Made by a program: the position numbers and the translations under genes
The notes under the pieces: generated by a model
Told to the model about the DNA's origin: nothing
Databases searched by the model: none
The model's input: the letters and a program-made list of their open reading frames with translations, nothing else
In this document: positions 9,594 to 18,599 of the stretch, piece after piece
Layout: every line of letters begins with the position of its first letter
How positions within the stretch are numbered: the first letter of the stretch is position 1
Source of the DNA: Pedobacter fastidiosus
GTDB lineage: Bacteria; Bacteroidota; Bacteroidia; Sphingobacteriales; Sphingobacteriaceae
Reading direction: 5' to 3'
Assembly: GCF_014306625.1 (NCBI RefSeq)
Contig: NZ_JACRYL010000008.1
Location: 165,415-229,414, forward strand
DNA length: 64,000 nt

Positions 9594-10964
9594 TTAAAAC
9601 TTAAGCGTAATTGTACTGCCGGTCATTAAAATATCCTTGCCCGGACCAGCTGTTTTTAAATAGTCACGGGCACTAAACCATGTAATTTCCTGCTTGAAAG
9701 ACAGGTGTATGTTGGGCGAGTATTCCAGAGCTCCTCCAAGCTGCTTCCCAATATGTTTTGAGCTTCCGACCATGCTGGGATAAATCAATTTACCATTTAC
9801 TGCGTATAATCCGTCATTGCGGTTCATGCGCCAAAACATGTCATAATCCACAGCAATTAAAAGTTTTTTGGTTAGGTTTAATTGTACATATGGATGGATG
9901 TCCATCAAATTATATGGCCCGATCAATGCTGCTAACCCAAAGTATGCACCTTTAGGAAACAGTGGATTAAATGTATTTAATCTATTATCAGCTGTGTTTT
10001 TATCGCCGCTGATCGCTTCGGTTTTTAAACCTATCTGCGGTTTTAGTTTACTCCGAAAAAATGTGTAGGAAACATTTGCCGACATGGTCCAGGCAGATAT
10101 ATTGCTTTGTTCAAGGTCTCCGAATTGATAGAGCCCCTCTAAATCATATTGCCAGGTAGGCGTATTTGCCCAAACACGAGCTCCGATAGAATGTCTGGTT
10201 TCAGCACCTTTTCCATCATTGTAAATTGCTACTTTCTTATGTATCCCTAGATAATAGAGATCGATATTTTTGATTAGCGGAACTTCATTAAATACACCGT
10301 AAACGCCCCAAAATTGCGTTGCATCGCTAAAGCCATCATCAAAAATATTTGATTTTGCAGGAACATAATGTGCATAAAAGAAATCAAGCCTGGTGTTTTT
10401 GTTCGCATATACAATTTTCGCAGCATCAAAAGACTGGCGATTATTTGGGGCTTCTCGAACTGCTACCAATCTTTGCGAACCATACGATAATTCTTGCCGT
10501 CCAACCCTTAAGGTAATATGTGCTTTATCATTTAGCGGCGTAGAATATTCTATAAAAGCCTGGTGCAGATCGAGCGGATTTTGATCTACCGGCGAGGGTG
10601 TTTCTGCCTGACCGTCAGCCAAACTGCTCTGTAACTGAACAAAGGTACGAAAGTGCCTGCCCGCATGAAAATCGACATGCCCCAGATAGCGGCTCAATAT
10701 AAATCCATCGTTATCCTCTGGTGCTTCACCCCAGTCCTGGTTCTTAAAATAAAAATACTGATAACGCACTTCACCTCCGAAACTGAAATAGATAGATTTG
10801 TCAGTTGACAAAGGGCTGAATTTAACTTTATTGTACCAGTTAGTCGAGGTATCTCGGGCCAAATAGGAATAATTTTCATCGTAGCGTAACTGTTTAAATG
10901 GAGATTCTTGCGCCATAGCTAAATGAGCGGCAAGCATAAAGCATAGTATGATAATCGTTTTCAT
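9594..10964 (-). CDS. Alginate-export-family outer-membrane porin
   Basis: Outer-membrane barrel of 456 residues with a cleavable signal peptide (about 1-18, ending in AMAQE). The body alternates short beta-strand-like stretches and ends in an outer-membrane sorting signal with terminal Phe (STITLKF). The spacing of motifs such as VGRQELSYGSQRLV resembles the alginate export/AlgE-like porin family, which in Bacteroidota includes many porins of unknown substrate. It converges with the regulator at 7600-9549 with only 44 bp between stops. A weaker enhancer-like site (11096-11111) lies about 135 bp upstream, but no matching promoter element was found. Confidence 0.85.
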   Translation of the reverse strand: MKTIIILCFMLAAHLAMAQESPFKQLRYDENYSYLARDTSTNWYNKVKFSPLSTDKSIYFSFGGEVRYQYFYFKNQDWGEAPEDNDGFILSRYLGHVDFHAGRHFRTFVQLQSSLADGQAETPSPVDQNPLDLHQAFIEYSTPLNDKAHITLRVGRQELSYGSQRLVAVREAPNNRQSFDAAKIVYANKNTRLDFFYAHYVPAKSNIFDDGFSDATQFWGVYGVFNEVPLIKNIDLYYLGIHKKVAIYNDGKGAETRHSIGARVWANTPTWQYDLEGLYQFGDLEQSNISAWTMSANVSYTFFRSKLKPQIGLKTEAISGDKNTADNRLNTFNPLFPKGAYFGLAALIGPYNLMDIHPYVQLNLTKKLLIAVDYDMFWRMNRNDGLYAVNGKLIYPSMVGSSKHIGKQLGGALEYSPNIHLSFKQEITWFSARDYLKTAGPGKDILMTGSTITLKF

Positions 10965-11095
10965 AATCGTAGCGGATTTATTCCTTTACAATATCATACC
11001 AAGATTAGAACCAACAACACAACAAATTGATTATCAATTATTTACACATGCTACTTTATTTCAATTGCTTTATTTCGGAGTTTTTTAAGGTTTTT

Positions 11096-11111
11096 TTATG
11101 AAATATCGTGA
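11096..11111. promoter_or_regulatory. Degenerate enhancer-like site
   Basis: TTATGAAATATCGTGA shares the core GAAATATCGT with the strong copies at 17652 and 30515 but has lost the left arm. It lies in a 330-bp divergent spacer between the porin gene (minus) and a small plus-strand gene. No -24/-12 element with correct spacing was found; the best candidate near 10972-10984 is one base short and too close to the start codon. Confidence 0.3.
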
Positions 11112-11296
11112 TCAGCCAAATTTCCGCATAAAATAATTTGATAAGCAGTTTAAAACCAATTAACTATATAACGTTGATCATAATTTTAATTTGCGAAATA
11201 ACGTTCATTTACAACTTTAATTCAATATTAAATAACTCATTATCAATACTTTATAAAAAAGGAATGTTATTTGAAATGATCTCTTTAAAAAACGTT

Positions 11297-11578
11297 ATGA
11301 AACAGTCATCCTTAAAAAAACTTAACCTTACACTTACCGATCGGATAATCTGCCTACATCAAAAAGGATATACCGATGATTTCTTGTCTATCAATTCAGA
11401 AAAACTGCAGTGCATTCAGAACGGCGAAAGTTTTTTCATAGATGATGTTCGCATTAATTTGGTAGACTGTGGTTACGACATACTCACCCGATCTTTCCAG
11501 TATATCCATACTATCGATACCCAGATTGGTTGCCGGGGTTTAATGATCCTAAACGGTATTTTACCGCTCTATAAATAA
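11297..11578 (+). CDS. Small protein resembling the 'phosphoribosylpyrophosphate synthetase' micro-family
   Basis: Small cytoplasmic protein of about 93 residues. The segment with GYTDDF, followed by an ILNGILPLYK-like C-terminus, recalls short Bacteroidota proteins often labelled 'phosphoribosylpyrophosphate synthetase'. They are far too short for that enzyme, and their function is not known to me. The frame is open from 11138, but the extra N-terminus is low-complexity and hydrophobic, so I chose the ATG at 11297; 11276 is also possible. An unidentified gene begins 8 bp downstream, so the two may be co-transcribed. Confidence 0.55.
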   Translation: MKQSSLKKLNLTLTDRIICLHQKGYTDDFLSINSEKLQCIQNGESFFIDDVRINLVDCGYDILTRSFQYIHTIDTQIGCRGLMILNGILPLYK

Positions 11579-11585
11579 ATACCCA

Positions 11586-11957
11586 ATGAGAAGAGAACCA
11601 AAAATTACTTTCGCAGAATCTGCTCAATTGAGGGATCTGCTGGCAAACTGCCTCACAAATATATTTATCGATAACAGCATATGTAAATACATGGCAATTG
11701 GTGGGCTGGAAACCGAGCTGGAAATCTTAAATTGCTGCAGTGATCATTTGCCCGAGCTTCCCCAAATAAAAATGGCATTTAATATTTGGGGAAGAATGGA
11801 AGTGGCCGATAGGCATGCGGTGCTTTGTAAATTTCATTGCCTCTATGCAACCTTACCGATAATGGGGCCTGCCAAAATGAGAACTTTTATCTTTTCCGCA
11901 CTGTTTATTCATGAATTTCCCTCCATCTTTGCTGAGGCTTTGAGGTGGCCGGATTAA
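11586..11957 (+). CDS. Hypothetical protein, 123 aa
   Basis: I do not recognise this protein. It is mixed alpha/beta by appearance, has several Cys residues (NCLTN, ILNCCSD, LCKFHCLY), and shows no signal peptide or clear membrane segment. It starts 8 bp after the preceding small gene, suggesting a two-gene unit. Its stop codon (TAA at 11955-11957) overlaps the stop codon of the convergent NtrC-type regulator at 11954, a very tight arrangement. Confidence 0.5.
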   Translation: MRREPKITFAESAQLRDLLANCLTNIFIDNSICKYMAIGGLETELEILNCCSDHLPELPQIKMAFNIWGRMEVADRHAVLCKFHCLYATLPIMGPAKMRTFIFSALFIHEFPSIFAEALRWPD

Positions 11958-13912
11958 TATCCCGAAACATGCTTACGGGTAATCCCCAATCGCTTCATTT
12001 TGGAGTTTAGCGTAGTTGATGGCACTTCTAATAATTCGGCAGCACCACCCGGACCCGAAATACGCCCGTTGCATTTTTTCAATACCGATAAGATATAATC
12101 TCGCTCGTTATCATCAATAGACTTAATTCGGTTAGTTTCCACAGGCATCTCCGTATCTGTTATTTTATTTGCTGTAATCACATGATCTATTATCAATCCT
12201 CTATTGAGCAGTACACTTCTTTCGATTAGATGCTCCAGTTCGCGAACATTGCCAGGCCAATTGTAGCCGGCCATTTCATTAAGTGCATGGGTAGATAATG
12301 ACATTCCTGGTTTTCCGGCCTTTTCTCCATACTTTTCCACAAAGAACGTTGCGAGTTCTGCAAGGTCTTCTTTTCTTTCACGCAGGGCAGGCAATAAAAT
12401 CGGAAAAATATTAAGTCGATAATAAAGGTCAAGTCTAAATTTCCCTGTCGAAACTTCCTTTTCCAGGTTGCAATTCGTGGCGGCGATTACCCGTACATCC
12501 ACTTTTAAAGTTTCTCGTCCGCCAAGTCGCTCGATTTCTTTCTCCTGTAAAACCCGCAATAACTTTGCCTGCGATTCCAGAGGCAATTCTCCGATCTCAT
12601 CCAGAAAGATGGTACCCCCATTGGCTTGTTCAAATTTACCGATACGCCGATCAACTGCACCTGTAAATGCACCTTTTTCATGTCCAAATAACTCAGATTC
12701 GATTAAATGTGTTGGCAATGCAGCACAATTAACGGTTACCATCGGTTTACTCTTTCGAAGAGACATTCCATGGATCGATTTGGCAAATCTTTCTTTGCCT
12801 GTTCCACTTTCCCCCAAAATTAAAACCGATGTATCCATTGGTGCTACCAATGTCAGATGATCCAAGGCCGTAAGCAACAAATGGCTTTTGCCGATAATAC
12901 CTTCAAAGCCCTGTTTTGCAAAAGGTTTTGCTCCTTTATTTTTTGAAATCAGGTTTATTGGGGTTGCTTTAGTTGCCTCTTCAGGTCTTGTATCAACATT
13001 CAAAATCCCATTTATGGCATGGCCCATAGGTTTTTGCAAACGTTTTGTCAGCCTAAGATGCTTGCTGTTATAGGTGTCATTTTTCCTGCTATAAAATGAA
13101 ATCGTAAAACCGTTATGCCCATTAACGGGAATAAATAATGATAAATTTGACATCATTTTGAAAGCTCTACGAATTAAATTTTTTTCGGCATTTTGCTGGG
13201 AAGCACTCATAAAATCAGCATCGTTGTAAATCTGTGATTGGCTATCATCAGCACTTGGTTCCTGTATCTTTAACAACTCCTGTTTTTTAAGTCCCGATAT
13301 ATTAAGCAACTCATCAAAACCAATGGTCTGGTACTCATTAAATCCCATCCGTAAAAAACTAATCCCCCGATAAGGTAAGATATCCATATTTTTCATGCCA
13401 ATAGCCAGATAATCAAAAGGAATTTGCGGTTGCAATAACTTGGCTAATTTTAAAAATTTCTCGGCCCACGAACCGGTTTCGGCAAGGAGATCTGCCAAGG
13501 TTCCCTGCAATAGGAGTTCACTATTTTTGCGTACCAACATGTTTTGCTCATGCAGGTATTGTGCTATCTCCAAGCTTACCAATACATCTTTTTCTCTAAA
13601 GGGTTTAACCATAAAGCCATAAGGACTGGTGGCTTTAGCCTCTTCTAGAATTTTTTGATTTGAATTTGCCGATAAGTAAACAAAGGCTATGTTCTGCTCT
13701 CCCAATTGCTTGGCCAGATCGATACCAGTTAATTGGCCTTTTAAATGGATATCCAACAAAACAAGTTCAGGACCATATTTTCCAATCATTTCTTTGGCCT
13801 CCTCTACTGAATCAGCTATGCCACAAACTTCATATCCGGCATTTTCCAAAATGATAGATAAATCATTCGCCACAATAAATTCATCTTCAACTATTAGTAT
13901 TTTCTTATTCAT
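11954..13912 (-). CDS. NtrC-type sigma-54 activator, REC-AAA-HTH response regulator
   Basis: Paralogue of the regulator at 7600, 652 residues. The receiver has the normal acidic pair (VEDE) and phospho-acceptor Asp54 (VLLDIHLKG). A divergent middle region (about 125-330) follows, then AAA+ with Walker A GESGTGKE, loop GAFTGA and Walker B FLDEIGEL, and a Fis-like HTH (GGAAELLEVPSTTLNSK). It starts 10 bp after the TPR kinase at 13923-16223, so kinase and regulator form an operon and very likely a cognate pair. That operon is preceded by a good sigma-54 promoter and an enhancer-like site, which suggests positive autoregulation. The middle region differs most from its paralogue, so input specificity may reside there. 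Confidence 0.95.
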   Translation of the reverse strand: MNKKILIVEDEFIVANDLSIILENAGYEVCGIADSVEEAKEMIGKYGPELVLLDIHLKGQLTGIDLAKQLGEQNIAFVYLSANSNQKILEEAKATSPYGFMVKPFREKDVLVSLEIAQYLHEQNMLVRKNSELLLQGTLADLLAETGSWAEKFLKLAKLLQPQIPFDYLAIGMKNMDILPYRGISFLRMGFNEYQTIGFDELLNISGLKKQELLKIQEPSADDSQSQIYNDADFMSASQQNAEKNLIRRAFKMMSNLSLFIPVNGHNGFTISFYSRKNDTYNSKHLRLTKRLQKPMGHAINGILNVDTRPEEATKATPINLISKNKGAKPFAKQGFEGIIGKSHLLLTALDHLTLVAPMDTSVLILGESGTGKERFAKSIHGMSLRKSKPMVTVNCAALPTHLIESELFGHEKGAFTGAVDRRIGKFEQANGGTIFLDEIGELPLESQAKLLRVLQEKEIERLGGRETLKVDVRVIAATNCNLEKEVSTGKFRLDLYYRLNIFPILLPALRERKEDLAELATFFVEKYGEKAGKPGMSLSTHALNEMAGYNWPGNVRELEHLIERSVLLNRGLIIDHVITANKITDTEMPVETNRIKSIDDNERDYILSVLKKCNGRISGPGGAAELLEVPSTTLNSKMKRLGITRKHVSGY

Positions 13913-13922
13913 TTCAGCTTGA

Positions 13923-16223
13923 TTAAATAACTTTTACGATTACCTCATTTTTAAATTCGACAGATAGAATGGTTCCATTGTTGCTTTCGATGCTCAGTTG
14001 TCCGCCTAATTGTTTGCTAAGCCCACGCATCAAACTCATGCCCAAAGATTTCCTTTTGCCAATTTCGACTGCTTCCGGCATACCTATGCCGTTATCCTTT
14101 ATAATCAGCTCAAATGAATTTTCATCCTTATGTTTTAAGGAAATACTGATTTTCCCAATGCGATGATCAGGAAAAGCATATTTGATCGAGTTGGTAATGG
14201 CCTCATTTAAGATTAAGCCCAAGGGAACCGCATGTGTTACATCAAGCTGTGCGTGAACAATATCCATTTCGAATGCAATATGCGACCCAGTGTCGAAACT
14301 ATCGCGGAGGTAAGCAACTAAATCCGAAATGTAGGCGCAAACCTCTACAAGTGCCAGATTTTCTGACTGATACAATTTTTGATGGATCAGGGAGATAGAC
14401 TGCATCCGGTGCTGGCTTTCGCGAATGGCATTAAACGCAATGTCGTTATCCAAATAGCTTGACTGGGTGCTAAGCAAACTGATTACGATTTGTAGGTTAT
14501 TTTTTACTCGATGATGTATTTCTTTCATCAGCCATTCTTTATCTGCAAGCAAATTATCTTTTTGACTGACCAGCTCGGTTAGTGACTCGTTTTTATTTTC
14601 AATCTCTCTGCTTTGCGAAAGCAACTGACGATTAATCCGTTGCTTCACACGGAAACTGTTATAGCTTAATCCCAACAGAATGAGCAACAATAGGGCACCG
14701 CCAATAACCAATTTTTGAGTCGTCTTTTCCTGCTTAAGATTTAATTGTTGCAAGTTTGCCTGGCTGTTCAATAGTTTTATACGGTAATCCTTAACGGCCA
14801 ACTGCTGGTCCTTTCTTTCAGTTTCAAAAAGCATTTCGAGCAGAGCGATTTGCTTGGTTTTCCGAACATTATAAAGTGAATCTTTGATTACGCATGCAAT
14901 CTCATAATTCTTAAAAGCTGCAACATAATTGTTTTCAGCAGAGTCTAAACGCGACTCTAACCGATAGGCGTTGGCTAAGGCTACTGGGTTATGATGTGCC
15001 AAGGCAATTTTTTTAAAAAATACAAGATGCTTACGTGCCGGCTTATCCTGTAGGGTTGCTACATAGTAGTCGGTTAAAATACCTTGAATCTGTAATTGGT
15101 TGTTGCTATTCTGGTCAGTATTCTGGCTAAAAACATCTACCCGGCTTAAATAGCTTTTAGCATCATCAAACCTTTTTAGCTTAGTATAGCATTTTAACAT
15201 GGCATAATAGAGACCCATATTTTGGGACAATATTTCTGGAGGATATTTTTTTTCCACCCTTTTTAATAGGGCTATACATTCATTATTCCGACCGCTCGTG
15301 ATCAAAGCACTGGCAATATTAATGTTTAAGTCTAATTGTGTTAATACATCCTTATTTTTCAGAGCGATGTTCAGTGCCTTTCCATAAAATATCCGTGCAC
15401 GATCGTACTGTTTCATGCTATAAAAGGTTATCCCCACCCGATTATACACGGCACAGGCCTGCATGGTAGTATCCTTACCCTGTTCTGTCATTTTTATGGC
15501 TAACAAGCCATATTCCAATCCTTTATCCAGGCTGCCCAATGCCGTGTAAACGCTGCCGAGCAGATCATAAAGGCTCTCTTTATCTAAAATTTTAACATGC
15601 TTAACCAGTGTTAGCGCCTGTTTTAGATAAGAAAGCGATTGAGGATAATCGGCTTTTACATAATAGAAATCGCCCAGAACCTTTAAAGTTGCTTCCTCTC
15701 TATCTCTTGCCGGCGATGCTCTAAATAATACAAGTGCTTCCTGATAATAAGCGATCCTGATATTAAGATCAGAACCTCCAAAATATTGGTAAAACTCTTC
15801 CATGTTTAAAACTGCTTCGCCAGCAGCCTTGAAATGGCGATTTTCAACAAATACGTTTTTGGCCCGCAACAAATACTCTTTAGCCCTAATACTGTCTTTT
15901 CGGTTGCGCCAAGCTTTAGCAAAAGCTAAGTAACTGTTACCTATACCAACGTGATCAGTAAGCGAAATACTCAATTTTTCTGCCGCACTGGCATAGACTA
16001 GTGCTTTGGTAACATGAGCTAACGGCTGAGGCAGATTATTGTAATAATTACTCAACTGTAATAAAATAGTGGTGCGAGCACTGTCCGGTTTGCTTTTTTG
16101 TAAACGTACTTTCAGCGCATTAACATCCGGCGCCTGAGCAAAGGATTTAAAGCTAAGCAACAATAAAAAACAGGTTAGCAGTATAAGCCATGCATATAGA
16201 TACTTCTTTCTTTTACCAATCAT
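13923..16223 (-). CDS. TPR-linked HisKA_2 sensor histidine kinase, first gene of operon
   Basis: Third TPR kinase, 766 residues from the chosen ATG (12 more codons are open upstream but precede a normal signal peptide, MIGKRKKYLYAWLILL). Degenerate TPRs fill about 40-440. A coiled coil, a transmembrane helix (LVIGGALLLLILLGLSY, near 515-531) and a second coiled coil follow. The HisKA_2 box is [11 protein letters not shown] (His571 in this numbering) and the HATPase shows NEAITNSIKYAF and DNGIGMP. It is co-transcribed with the NtrC-type regulator 10 bp downstream. The sigma-54-like promoter at 16255-16270 gives a leader of about 20 nt to this ATG and supports the start choice. Confidence 0.93.
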   Translation of the reverse strand: MIGKRKKYLYAWLILLTCFLLLLSFKSFAQAPDVNALKVRLQKSKPDSARTTILLQLSNYYNNLPQPLAHVTKALVYASAAEKLSISLTDHVGIGNSYLAFAKAWRNRKDSIRAKEYLLRAKNVFVENRHFKAAGEAVLNMEEFYQYFGGSDLNIRIAYYQEALVLFRASPARDREEATLKVLGDFYYVKADYPQSLSYLKQALTLVKHVKILDKESLYDLLGSVYTALGSLDKGLEYGLLAIKMTEQGKDTTMQACAVYNRVGITFYSMKQYDRARIFYGKALNIALKNKDVLTQLDLNINIASALITSGRNNECIALLKRVEKKYPPEILSQNMGLYYAMLKCYTKLKRFDDAKSYLSRVDVFSQNTDQNSNNQLQIQGILTDYYVATLQDKPARKHLVFFKKIALAHHNPVALANAYRLESRLDSAENNYVAAFKNYEIACVIKDSLYNVRKTKQIALLEMLFETERKDQQLAVKDYRIKLLNSQANLQQLNLKQEKTTQKLVIGGALLLLILLGLSYNSFRVKQRINRQLLSQSREIENKNESLTELVSQKDNLLADKEWLMKEIHHRVKNNLQIVISLLSTQSSYLDNDIAFNAIRESQHRMQSISLIHQKLYQSENLALVEVCAYISDLVAYLRDSFDTGSHIAFEMDIVHAQLDVTHAVPLGLILNEAITNSIKYAFPDHRIGKISISLKHKDENSFELIIKDNGIGMPEAVEIGKRKSLGMSLMRGLSKQLGGQLSIESNNGTILSVEFKNEVIVKVI

Positions 16224-16254
16224 ATTCACTTTCTTATGCTCATCTCTAAACGCA

Positions 16255-16270
16255 TGCAATTCTAATACCT
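16255..16270 (-). promoter_or_regulatory. Sigma-54 promoter of the kinase-regulator operon
   Basis: Minus strand reads AGGTATTAGAATTGCA. It has GG and TTGCA at consensus spacing (GG-N8-TTGCA), and only the first T of TGG is changed. Predicted start near 16244, 21 nt before the ATG at 16223. An enhancer-like block lies about 75 bp further upstream. Confidence 0.65.
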
Positions 16271-16332
16271 TTAACTTAAATTACTTATAATAAGTTAATT
16301 AACCATTAAACACCATTTATTTAGTCTAATGA

Positions 16333-16359
16333 AATTCGTCAGTTTACGGTATTTCGTCA
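16333..16359. promoter_or_regulatory. Enhancer-like block before the kinase-regulator operon
   Basis: The reverse complement of 16344-16359 is TGACGAAATACCGTAA, matching the consensus core ACG-AAATAy-CGT. A second TTCGTCA arm lies just beside it at 16335-16341, so TTCGTCA occurs twice, 18 bp apart. The block is about 90-115 bp upstream of the predicted transcription start. It also recalls the CTCGTCA ... TTTACGGTAT stretch near 7163-7195. Confidence 0.5.
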
Positions 16360-16381
16360 TTTATCCGATATCGATTTAAAA

Positions 16382-17506
16382 TTAACTCACCGGAAATTCG
16401 ATTGTGATATACAAACCATTTTCATTTTCCATAGCGATTTGACCACTTATCTGCTTGCACATTCCTTTCATAAGGTTAATCCCTAGCGATTGACAGATGT
16501 CTATATTGAACTCGGGAGGAAGCCCCATTCCATCATCGGTAACCATCAATTTTAACAACTTTCCTTTTAAGCATTTTAGTTCAATGGCAATTTGACCCAC
16601 AGCATCGGCGGGGAAAGCATGCTTAAGCGAATTCGTAATTGCTTCGTTTAGAATAAGACCAATGGGAACTGCACGCAATACATCAAGATCGATATCACCA
16701 ATGTTCAACTTAAAGGCGATCCTGTTTCCGGTTTCAAAACTTTGCTGTAAATACTGAACCAGTTCCTGCGTATATTCTTTCATATTAATCAATGCACGGC
16801 TTTCAGACTGGTAAAGTTTTTGGTGGATAAGCGATATGGATTGCATGCGGTGCTGGCTTTGGCGAATTGCCTCAGACGCTTTAATATCATTCAGGTAAGC
16901 CGACTGTGTATTAAGCAAACTGATAACTACCTGCAAATTATTTTTAACCCGATGATGGATCTCTTTGATCAACAGTTCCTTTTCTTCTAAAAGTGTATCC
17001 TTTTGCTTAGAAAGATGTTCCAAAGCATTGTTTTTTTGATTGATGGCATCCTGTTGATTTTCGAGACGCAGATTTGCCTGTTTTTTTAAGCGGTATTGCA
17101 AAAAACTAATGGCCAATAAAAAGGCTATAGTCATGATCACGCCAATGGTAATTTTTCGAATTATCCGGGCTTGGTAAATGTTTGTGTTCCTTAAACTATT
17201 CTGGCCAATAAGGAGGTTTATGTTTTTTTCTTTTGATTTGGCCTCTAAGTCTTTTTTTACCGTTTGATACCTTAATTGAAGTGCACTAATTTGTTGTTGT
17301 TTGTAAACCTCCAAAATAGAATCTTTTACATGTTGATACTGTTTTAAATATTTAAGCGCCGATGAATAATCTTTTGTTGTGGAATAGGCTCTGATTTTTT
17401 GAGAAAAAATGCTTAACCGTACCGAATCGCTCGGTTTGACAGGTTGTTGCGAATGGGCAACAGCAGAAAAACCAACAGATAAAATTAATATTAAAAGTAT
17501 TCTCAT
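16382..17506 (-). CDS. Shortened HisKA_2 sensor kinase lacking the TPR array
   Basis: Kinase of 374 residues with the same C-terminal core as the four long paralogues: [11 protein letters not shown] (His185), N-box [12 protein letters not shown] and DDGMGLP. A signal peptide ([19 protein letters not shown]) is followed by only about 60 periplasmic residues, equivalent to the last TPR-like hairpin ([18 protein letters not shown]), then a coiled coil and transmembrane helix ([17 protein letters not shown]). It looks like a deletion derivative that has lost roughly 390 residues of the sensor. The sigma-54 promoter upstream is intact, so it is probably expressed. It may be constitutive or respond to a partner protein. 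Confidence 0.9.
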   Translation of the reverse strand: MRILLILILSVGFSAVAHSQQPVKPSDSVRLSIFSQKIRAYSTTKDYSSALKYLKQYQHVKDSILEVYKQQQISALQLRYQTVKKDLEAKSKEKNINLLIGQNSLRNTNIYQARIIRKITIGVIMTIAFLLAISFLQYRLKKQANLRLENQQDAINQKNNALEHLSKQKDTLLEEKELLIKEIHHRVKNNLQVVISLLNTQSAYLNDIKASEAIRQSQHRMQSISLIHQKLYQSESRALINMKEYTQELVQYLQQSFETGNRIAFKLNIGDIDLDVLRAVPIGLILNEAITNSLKHAFPADAVGQIAIELKCLKGKLLKLMVTDDGMGLPPEFNIDICQSLGINLMKGMCKQISGQIAMENENGLYITIEFPVS

Positions 17507-17520
17507 CGAACTAACGGCCT

Positions 17521-17536
17521 TGCACAAAGCAAGCCA
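17521..17536 (-). promoter_or_regulatory. Sigma-54 promoter of the shortened kinase
   Basis: Minus strand reads TGGCTTGCTTTGTGCA, with TGG at -24 and GTGCA at -12 in exact N8 spacing. Predicted start is about 17510, only some 4 nt before the ATG at 17506, so the message would be nearly leaderless. Shares the enhancer block at 17630-17667 with the divergent operon. Confidence 0.6.
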
Positions 17537-17629
17537 AAGTAATGAAAAGCCGCATTAGCTTAGAAAAAGGCTGTGTAGACTTAAGAAAGTCAGGCAAGTT
17601 TCTTCTGGGGAGCCAAAGTGCGGCATCTA

Positions 17630-17667
17630 AATATCGTTGCAGTATTTGCGACAACGAAATATCGTTG
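17630..17667. promoter_or_regulatory. Shared divergent enhancer, perfect CAACG-N6-CGTTG
   Basis: CAACGAAATATCGTTG (17652-17667) is a perfect inverted repeat, with a second half-site ATATCGTTG at 17631-17639. It is nearly equidistant from two divergent sigma-54 promoters, about 150 bp from each predicted start. Weaker related elements occur downstream (TCTCGTTG near 17698; TAACGATATA near 17721). Confidence 0.65.
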
Positions 17668-17787
17668 CAATTAGTCAAAACCCCTTACTTACCTTATCTC
17701 GTTGTCTGGTTTCAGAAGATAACGATATAAAGTCAAATCAAATATTTAAAAAAAAATAAAACACTGTATTTCAATTAGTTAATCAAA

Positions 17788-17803
17788 TGGCTCAGAGCTT
17801 GCC
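17788..17803 (+). promoter_or_regulatory. Sigma-54 promoter of the five-gene hydrolase operon
   Basis: TGGCTCAGAGCTTGCC is the best -24/-12 match in the window (consensus TGGCAC-N5-TTGCA). Predicted start near 17814 leaves a 13-14 nt leader before the ATG at 17827. Confidence 0.75.
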
Positions 17804-17826
17804 AATATGGGTTCATATCAAATAAT

Positions 17827-18588
17827 ATGACTATGAATACATTTCAGCAACACACATCGCTTATAACCGGCGGAAATAGCGGAATCGGTTACGCAACTGC
17901 TAAACTATTTAAAGCCAAAGGCGCAAACGTGATCATTACCGGCAGAAATACAGATGCTATTGCCAAAGCCTCTACCGAACTGGGTGTAACCGGCTATGTT
18001 TCAGATCAGGCAAGCCTCCAAGCAATTGATGCACTCGTGGCTTCAATAAAATCAGAATTTGGCACGTTGGACAGTATATTTTTAAATGCCGGAGTAGCTG
18101 AATTTCAGGCATTTGAACAGGCAAGTGAGTCCCATTTCGATACACTAATGGACATCAATGTAAAGGGCGTATTTTTTACCCTGCAAAAATTATTACCCAT
18201 CCTGAACGAGGGCGGATCCGTAATTTTCAACACCTCTGTAAATGCCAGCGTTGGTATGCCAAATTCAGCCGTTTACTCAGCAAGCAAAGCAGCGATTATT
18301 GGTATGAGCAGGATATTGGCCACCGAACTTGCGCCTAAAAACATTCGAGTAAACTGTATTTCGCCCGGCCCTGTTGAAACTCCGGTATATGAAAAACTTG
18401 GAATGAACAGTGAAGAACTTAATGGCTTTAGTAAGCTTTTAAGTGAAAAAATCTTATTGAAAAGATTTGCCCAGGCAGAGGAAATTGCACAATTGGCCAG
18501 CTTTCTGGCATCAAGCGATTCATCATTCATCACCGGTACCGAAGTGATTATCGACGGTGGTCTCACCGTAAATCCGGTAATAAATTAA
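17827..18588 (+). CDS. Short-chain dehydrogenase/reductase, first gene of sigma-54 operon
   Basis: SDR of 253 residues with TGGNSGIG cofactor motif, GTLDSIFLNAG, catalytic YSASKAA and the usual C-terminal GTEVIIDGGL. It most resembles glucose/3-oxoacyl reductase-type SDRs; substrate not assignable. It is the first of five closely spaced plus-strand genes (gaps 11, 15, 29 and 26 bp) behind a strong -24/-12 element and a shared upstream enhancer. It lacks a signal peptide, whereas three of the four genes after it encode exported proteins, so the pathway may end in the cytoplasm with this reductase or dehydrogenase. Confidence 0.94.
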   Translation: MTMNTFQQHTSLITGGNSGIGYATAKLFKAKGANVIITGRNTDAIAKASTELGVTGYVSDQASLQAIDALVASIKSEFGTLDSIFLNAGVAEFQAFEQASESHFDTLMDINVKGVFFTLQKLLPILNEGGSVIFNTSVNASVGMPNSAVYSASKAAIIGMSRILATELAPKNIRVNCISPGPVETPVYEKLGMNSEELNGFSKLLSEKILLKRFAQAEEIAQLASFLASSDSSFITGTEVIIDGGLTVNPVIN

Positions 18589-18599
18589 CGCTACATATT

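Noticed and set aside
10972-10984. Possible -24/-12 element before the porin gene
   Set aside because: Spacing is one base short, and the -12 position would be about 8 nt from the start codon.
12468-12860. 130-codon open frame antisense to the NtrC-type regulator
   Set aside because: It mirrors a highly conserved AAA+ coding region, lacks any domain, and is explained by codon bias of the true gene.
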